Positions 15,554 to 23,500 of a stretch of DNA of 64,000 nucleotides are shown here, in pieces. The notes below the pieces were generated by a model, which did not search any database, was not told the origin of the DNA, and saw only the letters and a list, made by a program, of their open reading frames with translations. The DNA is from DTKD01 sp964494345 (GTDB taxonomy: Bacteria > Armatimonadota > UBA5829): assembly GCA_964494345.1 (NCBI GenBank), contig CAZBSI010000001.1, positions 1-64,000 of the forward strand. The letters run 5' to 3'. Positions within the stretch are counted from its first letter, which is position 1, and the number at the start of each line of letters is the position of its first letter. Made by a program: the position numbers and the translations under genes.

Positions 15554-15576
15554 TCGAAGGTGAACAACACCTTCGA
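15554..15576 (+). promoter_or_regulatory. Hairpin abutting the rpsM ribosome binding site
   Basis: TCGAAGGTG (15554-15562) and CACCTTCGA (15568-15576) form a perfect 9-bp stem with a 5-nt loop. AGGAGGG follows directly (15577-15583) and the rpsM TTG is at 15593. The position suggests an effect on rpsM initiation, perhaps alpha-operon autoregulation, which is unproven. Confidence 0.45.
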
Positions 15577-15592
15577 AGGAGGGTAACGTAGC

Positions 15593-15967
15593 TTGGCGAG
15601 AATTGCAGGTGTAGACCTCCCCAGGGACAAAAAGATAGAGTATGCGCTGTGTTATATCTATGGTATAGGTCTGACGAGCGCTAAAAATATCGTTGCCACG
15701 GCCGGTGTTGATCCGACGACCCGTGTGCGAGACCTGACGGAGAGCGAAATTAGCGATCTGCGTAAGGTAATTGAAGGCGAATACCGCGTCGAAGGCGACC
15801 TGAGACGTGAGTTGACGATGAGTATTCGACGCCTTATGGAGATCGGTTCTTATAGAGGCCTTCGCCATAGGCGCGGGCTGCCGGTGCGCGGCCAGAGAAC
15901 GAAGACAAACGCTCGAATGCGCAAAGGTCCGAAGCGGACTATAGGCGTTCGACGTAAGAAGTCGTAA
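15593..15967 (+). CDS. rpsM: 30S ribosomal protein S13
   Basis: TTG start at 15593 with AGGAGGG 9 nt upstream. The 124-aa product begins MARIAGVDLPRDKKIEYALC and ends GLRHRRGLPVRGQRTKTNAR followed by KKS, the standard S13. It is in the 30S head, contacting P-site tRNA and S19. rpsK follows after 11 nt. Confidence 0.98.
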   Translation: MARIAGVDLPRDKKIEYALCYIYGIGLTSAKNIVATAGVDPTTRVRDLTESEISDLRKVIEGEYRVEGDLRRELTMSIRRLMEIGSYRGLRHRRGLPVRGQRTKTNARMRKGPKRTIGVRRKKS

Positions 15968-15978
15968 GGAGGGTCCCA

Positions 15979-16377
15979 TTGGTTAGAAAAGCAGCATCTG
16001 GAACCCGCGGTAAACCAAAGGAGAAAAAGAATGTTCTCCAGGGAGTCGCGCACATCCAGAGTACTTTTAATAACACGATTATTTCGATTACTGATATGAC
16101 AGGCGCTGTGATTTCATGGGCCAGTTCCGGAACGGTGGGCTTTAAAGGCACCAAAAAGGGAACCCCGTTTGCGGCGCAGTTGGCGGCGGAAGCTGCAGCG
16201 CGCAGAGCGATGGAACACGGCATGAGAAAAGTTGACGTGATGGTATGTGGGCCGGGCTCGGGCAGAGAAACAGCGATACGTTCGCTGCAGGCAGCAGGTC
16301 TTGAGGTCAGCTTGATCAAAGATTGCACGCCGATTCCACATAACGGCTGCCGACCTCCGAAGAGGCGGCGAGTCTAA
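15979..16377 (+). CDS. rpsK: 30S ribosomal protein S11
   Basis: TTG start at 15979 with AAGGAGGG upstream. The 132-aa product contains GVAHIQSTFNNTIISITD, FKGTKKGTPFAAQLAAE and the C-terminal DCTPIPHNGCRPPKRRRV, all diagnostic. S11 lies on the 30S platform. Alpha operon order (rpsM-rpsK-rpsD-rpoA-rplQ) is intact. Confidence 0.98.
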   Translation: MVRKAASGTRGKPKEKKNVLQGVAHIQSTFNNTIISITDMTGAVISWASSGTVGFKGTKKGTPFAAQLAAEAAARRAMEHGMRKVDVMVCGPGSGRETAIRSLQAAGLEVSLIKDCTPIPHNGCRPPKRRRV

Positions 16378-16444
16378 GTTGGCTCTGAGAGGCTTCATAA
16401 TACAAAGCCTCGAATTGAAGTGGATCTTAGGAGACGATTAACAT

Positions 16445-17068
16445 ATGGCAACTGATAGCAACGCTGTCTGCAGAAAATGCAGGCGAGAAGGCGTAAAGTT
16501 GTATCTAAAGGGCGATAAGTGCTATTCCCGCAAATGCCCGGTCGAGAGGAGAGCGTATCCTCCCGGACAGCACGGACAGGGAATGCAAAGGAAACTTTCC
16601 GACTATGGCGTTCAGCTTCGAGAGAAGCAGAAGATGCGCAGGATCTACGGCGTTAGAGAACGACAGTTCCGCAACTATATTAAGGAAGCCATTCGCAGAC
16701 CGGGGGTTACCGGTGACGTGTTGATGCAGCTTCTTGAAATGCGGCTGGACAACACAGTATATCGACTTGGCCTGGCGACATCAAGAGCGCAGGCCAGGCA
16801 GTTTGTGTGCCATGGTCATATTTTGGTGAACGGGAAAAGAGTTGATATCGCTTCGTATCAGGTAAGACCAAATGAGGCGATAGAGGTCGCTGAAGGCGCA
16901 AGAAAGATCGCGCCCCTGGTTAGCGCGTTGGAAAATACCAAAGGCGTGCCGTCATGGCTGTCGTTTGATGCTAATCAGATAAAAGGAACGATCCTCACAG
17001 CGCCGGTTAGAGATGAGATCGACACGGACGTTCAGGAATCGTTGATTGTCGAGTTCTATTCTAGGTAA
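16445..17068 (+). CDS. rpsD: 30S ribosomal protein S4
   Basis: The 207-aa product has an N-terminal zinc-type arrangement (CRKCRREG...CYSRKCPVERR) and the S4 RNA-binding domain (RLDNTVYRLGLATSRAQARQ, GHILVNGKRVDIASYQV). S4 initiates 30S assembly. ATG at 16445 follows GGAG at about 16430. It precedes rpoA by 18 nt. Confidence 0.98.
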   Translation: MATDSNAVCRKCRREGVKLYLKGDKCYSRKCPVERRAYPPGQHGQGMQRKLSDYGVQLREKQKMRRIYGVRERQFRNYIKEAIRRPGVTGDVLMQLLEMRLDNTVYRLGLATSRAQARQFVCHGHILVNGKRVDIASYQVRPNEAIEVAEGARKIAPLVSALENTKGVPSWLSFDANQIKGTILTAPVRDEIDTDVQESLIVEFYSR

Positions 17069-17086
17069 AACGGAGGCGACCGAATA

Positions 17087-18157
17087 ATGGATATGGTGAC
17101 GCCGCGCATTGAAATACTGGAAGACGGCGAGACCTATGGCAAATATGCTGTCGAGCCGCTGGATCAGGGATTCGGCTATACTATAGGAAACGCACTTCGC
17201 AGGGTGCTTCTTTCGGCGGTGCCGGGTGCGGCTATTACTTCGATCAAAATAGACGGGGTGCTGCATCAGTTCTCGACGATTCCCGGTGTAAAGGAAGATA
17301 CGACTGAGCTTATACTGAACCTGCGGGAACTGTATGTGGAGATGGAATCTACGGCTCAGAGCACTGAACCGGTGGTTATTCGACTTGATGTTCACGGCCC
17401 TGGCGATGTGACGGGAGCCGACATACAGACCCCGGCGGGAATTAGAATAGTCAACCCTGAGGTGCATATAGCCACGCTCAATGATGAGGTATCGCATCTG
17501 TCGGCGGAGATGACCGTCGAAACGGGCAAGGGGTATGTGCTGCCGGAACATCAGGAAAACATCAATCCAAGAATTGGAGTCATTCCTGTGGGTGCGATAT
17601 TCTCCCCGGTGAGAAGGGTCAGTTATACGGTAGACCCGTGCAGAGTTGGTCATCAGACCAATTTCGACAGGCTGGTAATCGAGGTCAATACCAACGGCAC
17701 GATTATGCCCAGCGACGCGCTTAGCCACGCCGCGAAGAGCCTTGATCGACAGATCAGGCTGTTCTTCGACTTTGCGAGGACACATAAGGGCTTGGGCCCT
17801 GAGTATGGCGATGCTGCAGCGGGACATGTTTCCGGGCCGCCTGAAGCACGAATAGAAGAACTGGATTTCTCGGTGCGCACTTACAATTGCCTCAAGAAAG
17901 CCAATGTTCTTTCCATCGCGGAGTTGGTCGAGTTGAGTGAAGCTGATTTGCTGAACATTAGAAATTTCGGCAAAAAGTCGCTTGACGAAGTCAAAGCTAA
18001 ACTTGCTTCGCTGAATCTGGAGCTTAAGCCGGTGGGCGATCGCAGTGAATTAAAGATACTGCCGCCGGAAGACTCCGAAGATGATGAGGGCTTTTCGTTC
18101 GAGAGAATGGATGCCGAAGACGCGGAAGATGAGGAAACCGCAGAAGAAGAGGAATAG
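17087..18157 (+). CDS. rpoA: RNA polymerase subunit alpha with acidic tail
   Basis: The 356-aa product has the alpha NTD (YAVEPLDQGFGYTIGNALRRVLLSA) for dimerisation and core assembly, and the CTD from about residue 255 (RTYNCLKKANVLSIAELVELSEADLLNIRNFGKKSLDEVK), which binds UP elements and activators. After the CTD comes a strongly acidic tail of about 30 residues ending EDAEDEETAEEEE. Most alpha subunits end sooner, at about 310-330 aa. rplQ starts 6 nt after the stop. Confidence 0.98.
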   Translation: MDMVTPRIEILEDGETYGKYAVEPLDQGFGYTIGNALRRVLLSAVPGAAITSIKIDGVLHQFSTIPGVKEDTTELILNLRELYVEMESTAQSTEPVVIRLDVHGPGDVTGADIQTPAGIRIVNPEVHIATLNDEVSHLSAEMTVETGKGYVLPEHQENINPRIGVIPVGAIFSPVRRVSYTVDPCRVGHQTNFDRLVIEVNTNGTIMPSDALSHAAKSLDRQIRLFFDFARTHKGLGPEYGDAAAGHVSGPPEARIEELDFSVRTYNCLKKANVLSIAELVELSEADLLNIRNFGKKSLDEVKAKLASLNLELKPVGDRSELKILPPEDSEDDEGFSFERMDAEDAEDEETAEEEE

Positions 18158-18163
18158 AGACGA

Positions 18164-18592
18164 ATGCGACATCGCGTTGCGGGAAGAAAACTAGGTCTGC
18201 CGAGCGATCAGAGGATGGCGCTGCTGCGCGGCTTGGTCAGATCTTTGATAATGTATGAAGCAATCGAGACTACTGAACCCCGGGCTAAAGAGGCACGGGT
18301 GATTGCGGAGAAGCTGATTTCTCTGACAAAAAAAGACTCACTGCACGCCAAACGGCAGGCGCGCAAGCTGTTGCCGGCTCCGCATGCCCCTAAGGGTATG
18401 TTGAGAGCAAGCGGCGCTGCACAGAAGAAAATGCGAGAGGAAATGATCGCCAACGATCCGGTTAAGCGATTGTTCGACGTCGTTGGGCCGAAGTTTGCCG
18501 ATAAGCAGAGCGGATTTACGCGAATGAGCAAAATCGGATTCCGCAGAGGCGATGCGGCGGCGGTTGTAAAGTTGGAACTCGCTGTAGACTAG
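18164..18592 (+). CDS. rplQ: 50S ribosomal protein L17
   Basis: The 142-aa product begins MRHRVAGRKLGLPSDQRMALLRGLV, the L17 signature, and has the C-terminal GFTRMSKIGFRRGDAAAVVKLEL. A stretch in the middle (LLPAPHAPKGMLRASGAA) makes it somewhat longer than the 116-aa type. The stop shares one base with the truA GTG start. Confidence 0.96.
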   Translation: MRHRVAGRKLGLPSDQRMALLRGLVRSLIMYEAIETTEPRAKEARVIAEKLISLTKKDSLHAKRQARKLLPAPHAPKGMLRASGAAQKKMREEMIANDPVKRLFDVVGPKFADKQSGFTRMSKIGFRRGDAAAVVKLELAVD

Positions 18593-19356
18593 TGCGTAAC
18601 ATTAAGGTCGTCGTGAGTTACGACGGCACTGATTTCTTTGGGTTTCAGTATCAGCCGGAGGTGCCGACGATCCAGGCGGAACTCGAAAGGGTGCTGAGCA
18701 GGATCGTTCAAGAGCCGGTTACGGTTTATGGCTCCGGCAGAACGGATACGGGGGTTCACGCCGCAGGGCAGGTGATTAACTTTCGAACCCAGGGCACTGT
18801 CCCGATCGACAGGTTGTGTTTGGCGATGAACTCGCTTTTACCGATGTCGATTGCTGCGCTGCAGGCGCAGGAGGTAGAGAATAGTTTTCACGCAAGGTAT
18901 TCGGCGGTTTCGCGGACGTATGTGTATAGCATACTGAACCGCGAGGCGCCCGACGCCTTGAGGGCCCGGTTTAGTTGGCATGTCAGGCATCCGTTGGATG
19001 TATATTCTATGCAGCAGAGCGCGAAGGCGCTGATCGGAAAGTACGATTTCAGTTCCTTTGCGTCTGCTGACAGAGATTCAACTAACCCGATCCGGGATTT
19101 GCAGTGCATCGAAGTGCGGCGCGACCTGGACTGTGTGAAAATTACTATCCGGGCTAATGCGTTTCTCAGGTCGATGGTGAGAGTAATCGTTGGAACATTG
19201 ACTGAGGTGGGGCTTGGCCTGAGAGCCGGCTCCGAGATGAAAACAATACTTGAGGCGGCCGATCGCAGGCAAGCTGGCAAGACGGCGCCCGCCCGCGGAC
19301 TGTGTTTGCGGGAAGTTGAATACATAAGAGGATACGATGGGTACATATTTCGCTAA
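18592..19356 (+). CDS. truA: tRNA pseudouridine(38-40) synthase TruA
   Basis: GTG start at 18592, overlapping the rplQ stop by 1 nt. The 254-aa product shows VSYDGTDFFGFQYQPEVPTIQ and the catalytic Asp in GSGRTDTGVHAAGQV. FLRSMVRVIVGTLTEVG follows near the C-terminus. TruA modifies U38-40 of the tRNA anticodon stem. The placement rplQ-truA-rplM-rpsI is common in many phyla. It overlaps rplM by 20 nt. Confidence 0.97.
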   Translation: MRNIKVVVSYDGTDFFGFQYQPEVPTIQAELERVLSRIVQEPVTVYGSGRTDTGVHAAGQVINFRTQGTVPIDRLCLAMNSLLPMSIAALQAQEVENSFHARYSAVSRTYVYSILNREAPDALRARFSWHVRHPLDVYSMQQSAKALIGKYDFSSFASADRDSTNPIRDLQCIEVRRDLDCVKITIRANAFLRSMVRVIVGTLTEVGLGLRAGSEMKTILEAADRRQAGKTAPARGLCLREVEYIRGYDGYIFR

Positions 19357-19768
19357 GCGGGAAGATATCGCCAGAAAGTGGTATGTGATTGATGCTGCTG
19401 GTATGCCTATTGGGCGACTGGCGGTTGAGGCGGCTAAGATCCTGAGAGGGAAGCATAAGCCTACCTTTACACCACACGTTGACTGCGGCGATCACGTTAT
19501 AGTTGTTAATGCGGAGAAGTGTCTGCTGGTTGGAGCAAGCAAGCCGGCTGAGCAGATATACAGGCATTCCGGCTATCCGGGCGGCTTGAAGAGCATCTCA
19601 AGAGGGGAGCTTCTGGAAAAAGCCCCGGAGAAAGCTATCCGCAGAGCCGTTAAGGGTATGTTGCCGCATAACAAACTCGGCGATGATATTCTTAGTAAAC
19701 TGAAAATACACATCGGGCCTGAGCACAATCATCAAGCCCAGAAACCGGAAGAGCTGAATCTGGCTTAA
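19337..19768 (+). CDS. rplM: 50S ribosomal protein L13
   Basis: ATG at 19337 lies inside the truA end, with AAGAGG upstream. The 143-aa product begins MGTYFAKREDIARKWYVIDA and includes IGRLAVEAAKILRGKHKPTFTPH and RRAVKGMLPHNKLGDDILSKL, a full L13. It is followed by rpsI after 77 nt with no gene between. Confidence 0.97.
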   Translation: MGTYFAKREDIARKWYVIDAAGMPIGRLAVEAAKILRGKHKPTFTPHVDCGDHVIVVNAEKCLLVGASKPAEQIYRHSGYPGGLKSISRGELLEKAPEKAIRRAVKGMLPHNKLGDDILSKLKIHIGPEHNHQAQKPEELNLA

Positions 19769-19845
19769 CGGTGTAAACATTGGCAGGTCACGGGCTGAGA
19801 GGTTGAGTTTATAGGCCGAACAGTGCCGGACTCCGGAGGATAATA

Positions 19846-20241
19846 TTGGAAGAAACCGCGAGATATTACGGAACGGGTCATAGAAAAAACGCTACGGCCA
19901 AGGTGTGGCTGACTCCCGGTGAGGGAAACATCACCATCAACGGAGTGCCGATGGACCAGTATGTCGGGCGCAAGGTGCTCGAAATGCTGATCAACCAGCC
20001 ATTCGAAGCCGTCGACGCTGTCGGGCGCTTTGATGTTGTCGCCAAATGCCAGGGCGGCGGGATCGTCGGCCAGGCTGGCGCGGTCAGGCACGGCATTAGC
20101 GTTGCGCTTCTTCAGGCCGGCGCGGATATGCGCACGCCGCTGAGAAGACAGGGCTTTCTCACCCGAGACCCCAGGGTCAAAGAAAGAAAGAAATACGGAC
20201 GCAAGAGAGCGCGGAGAGGATTCCAGTTCTCCAAGCGCTAA
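19846..20241 (+). CDS. rpsI: 30S ribosomal protein S9
   Basis: TTG start at 19846 after CGGAGGA. The 131-aa product has YGTGHRKNATAKVWLTPGEG, GGGIVGQAGAVRHGISVALL and a C-terminal KKYGRKRARRGFQFSKR, whose last Arg reaches the P-site tRNA. It is the last gene of the ribosomal superoperon and is followed by a hairpin. Confidence 0.97.
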   Translation: MEETARYYGTGHRKNATAKVWLTPGEGNITINGVPMDQYVGRKVLEMLINQPFEAVDAVGRFDVVAKCQGGGIVGQAGAVRHGISVALLQAGADMRTPLRRQGFLTRDPRVKERKKYGRKRARRGFQFSKR

Positions 20242-20271
20242 GAAGCGACTGATTTTATGTATGGTGATTGG

Positions 20272-20294
20272 CCCGGTGGCTGAAACACACCGGG
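20272..20294 (+). terminator. Hairpin after rpsI, likely operon end
   Basis: CCCGGTG (20272-20278) pairs with CACCGGG (20288-20294) around a 9-nt loop, 31 nt past the rpsI stop. Only a weak T-rich stretch follows. It plausibly ends the ribosomal operon. The remaining 20295-20425 shows no gene. Confidence 0.5.
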
Positions 20295-20425
20295 TCGATC
20301 TCTGTTTATCCGCACGTCCCCCATTAAATCTCCACAAAAACGCTCCTCCTCTGCGTTTTGGCCCCGATTGTGATTATCAGTTATATTACAGAGTTTAATC
20401 TTGATGGATGTTGGGGCAATGTGTC

Positions 20426-20454
20426 TTGACATACAGCCATATATCGTGCATCCT
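20426..20454 (+). promoter_or_regulatory. Promoter of the amidase gene
   Basis: TTGACA (20426-20431), a 17-bp spacer and CATCCT (20449-20454) followed by AAAG. It matches the promoters further down the cluster in geometry, but lacks the AT-rich palindrome upstream of the -35. The leader to the GTG at 20551 would be about 90 nt. Confidence 0.6.
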
Positions 20455-20550
20455 AAAGTAGGCCTATTGCTGGTGACATAATGGCATAATGTCTATAGTG
20501 TGTGGCCGATAAAGATATATCGTGATAATACACAGGAGTAAATACCAAAC

Positions 20551-23500
20551 GTGAGCAAACGCAATGTATATGTAATTATAAGTTTGCTGATAGTCACATT
20601 GGCGACAGCAGTTAGCGCGGCAGACATAATAGACCTCAGATATTACTACACCGGAGAACTCGCCACAGTTCCTCGTTATGTGCCGGCTGGCATGAACCCG
20701 GCTGAAGCAGCAATACGATTGTTAGTCGATGGGCCAAACGAAATTGAGGCAGCGGCCGGATATGTAACCGCGATACCGTTTGGGACTCATATCAAAAAAC
20801 TGTCGATAGCGCAAGGCACGGTGACTATGGATCTCTCCTCTGAGATAATCAACGGTCTAAGCGAAGCAAACCTGAAATACATCTTCGACCAGTTCCGGTC
20901 CACCCTGGGGGATTTCGACTGGATTAGCAAAATAGAGCTAACCTGCAATGGTCGGCCCCTCTCCACTTATCTGCCAGCGGCGGCGGAGGTAGGCGCGCCA
21001 CCTGCTCCGGTGTATCGCAAGGCCGGGGTTGGGTTAAGCGGAAAAAAGATTAGCCTCGGCCCGTCGCACGGAAGATATTGGAACGGGGCAGGGTGGTACT
21101 GGCAGCGCTCGATAACCTGCAGCCTCGGCGAGGATGTTCTCGAAGACACCAACAGCATCAGGCTTGTGCAGTTCCTGAAACAATATCTCGATCAAGATGG
21201 GGCTGCTGTCACTACCGCACGCCAGCTCGACGAGAGCAGTTGTTGTCAGCCTGATACGGGTTTGCCGTGGTGGAAGATGTGTGCTCAGAGCTGGCTGCGC
21301 AATGCTGGCGCTCCGGGCAGCGTATGGGCAAGCTACACTGGCAACACGGGAGGCGATACAGCAGTTGATCGCTCAAGTGACGACATCCGCGCACGTCCTC
21401 TTTGGGCGGACTATAACGGAGCCGATATCTACATCGCCTGTCATACAAACGCCGGAGGTGGCGGCACGGCCAACGGCACCGAGACTTACCGCGACTCGCA
21501 AATGGAGAAGCCGGCTCACGTCACGAACAGCCTTAACCTTGCTACGGCAATTCAGAACAACGTGGTCGACGCTATTCGCACAACTTATCCTGGCGAAAGC
21601 GGATGGGCCAACCGTGGCGTCAAAGATTCAGCGGGAGGTTTCGGCGAGATTCGTATTCCCAACCGACCTGCTGCACTGATCGAGCTTGCATTCCACGACA
21701 ACTGCTCACGCGATGCTTCCTATCTCGTCGATGATTTCTTCCGATCGGTAGCGGAGTGGGGGCTTTATAAGGGCATCTGCGCCTACTTCGGCAACACCCC
21801 GACCTGGGACAAATATTCTTGTGAGTATGTTTCGGACAATATCCCGAGTTCTATGGTCGCTGGTCAGAACTACAACGTCTCGGTAACTCTTAGAAACAGG
21901 GGCGTAATGTGGTTCACCTCGCGCGGGTTCAAACTGGGCGCGGTTGGGGACAGCGACGCGTTCGCCAGCTTCAATCGTGTCAACATAACCGGCGGCATCA
22001 AACCCGGCGCGACCTACACGTTCAACTACACTCTCACCGCGCCTTCGACTCCGGGCAACTACACCACCCAGTGGAGAATGCTGCGGGAAAATTATGCCTG
22101 GTTTGGCCCAACCGTCAGCAAATCCATCGCAGTAAGCGGCTCCGGCGGCGGCACAGTAGTCGACCCGCCTGAAGAAACCGGAGCCAGCACCCCAGGTTTT
22201 ACTTATAACTGGGAAGGTGATCCTACCCACAATGGATTCGCCGCTGATGGAGCAGAATTATATATTTACGACCACTTTACAAGCTGTGCAGGCCGTGGTT
22301 TCAACGCCACCTGGAATCCTGGCTTTACGTGGTCTGGAAGAGGCCACATAGTTACAGATTTCTATGTAGGTCCTCATGGCACTTCCCGCGTAAAAATACA
22401 CTCACGAAGAACAGATGGTAACGTCGGCAATTGGTATACATGGCTGGATGAGTGTCCAGCGCCTGTTGGGATGAACAATGTTCTCAACGCAGCCACAAGC
22501 GATCTTGCCGACTTTAACGGAGTATATGTCAACGCAGACGAAAGCGAAGCTCGCCAGTCAGGTAACTGTAGTCCAGACTGCGGCTATAGAGCGACCAGCA
22601 TCGGCAAGGTCAAGCAATATGGAACGCGCTGGCAGTATATCAACGACTGGGTATGCCTCGGCGCATATTCATCGTCGAGCGTCAGCGACACAGCCAATCG
22701 CAACTTCGCATGGGGAGAAGCCGGGCTATATCTATATCCTGCCGTCGATACAAGTCATGGCAACACAATTGCGACCGGGCTTGGATTAAGCGGCAAGACG
22801 CCGGGTCGGGTATCAACGGGCGACTGTAATAATGCTAATATCCTTGACTTCAAGGGAAACGCAGCCGCCTATGGCGCCGATAACGCCGACGCCTACGCAT
22901 TTGCGTGGATGTATGCTCCCAACGGCGCCGGCCCCAAGTTCGACATAGGCTCCGACGACGGCAACCGTGTGTGGGTCAACGGCGCACTTATAAACGATAA
23001 CAATGCCTACAGAGGTCTAACCCGCGATCAGGACGTCACTGGCGGCATAGGGTTTGCCAAGGGCTGGAATCGTGTGCTCTTCAAAGTTCACAATGGAACC
23101 GGTGGGTTCTCAGGCACTATCAGCCTGCGCAACGGCGGAGACAACCGCTGGAACGAGCCCAGCGTCAGTACGTTTACCGTAAACGGCGTCAAAACTTATG
23201 GCCTTGGCTACGAACAGGACGCTTGGTACCCGCGTATCGACGTTGCCAGCTTCTGTGGACTATCAAACCCACAGCCAGGCGACAGTGTATTTACAAACAA
23301 TACCACAGTGACCGCCAGCGGCTCAGCAGCGCAGGGCGGCCCTGTTCCTCTCTGGAAACAGATGCACTTCGAATGGGGTTACGGCATTTCCGGCAACACC
23401 AACTATACGGATGTGACCTCAAGCGGCACAACCTGGTCGCACTCTCAGGCCAACGTAACCGGCCACAGGCGATTCCATTTCTTCTCTGTCAGCAGATCCG

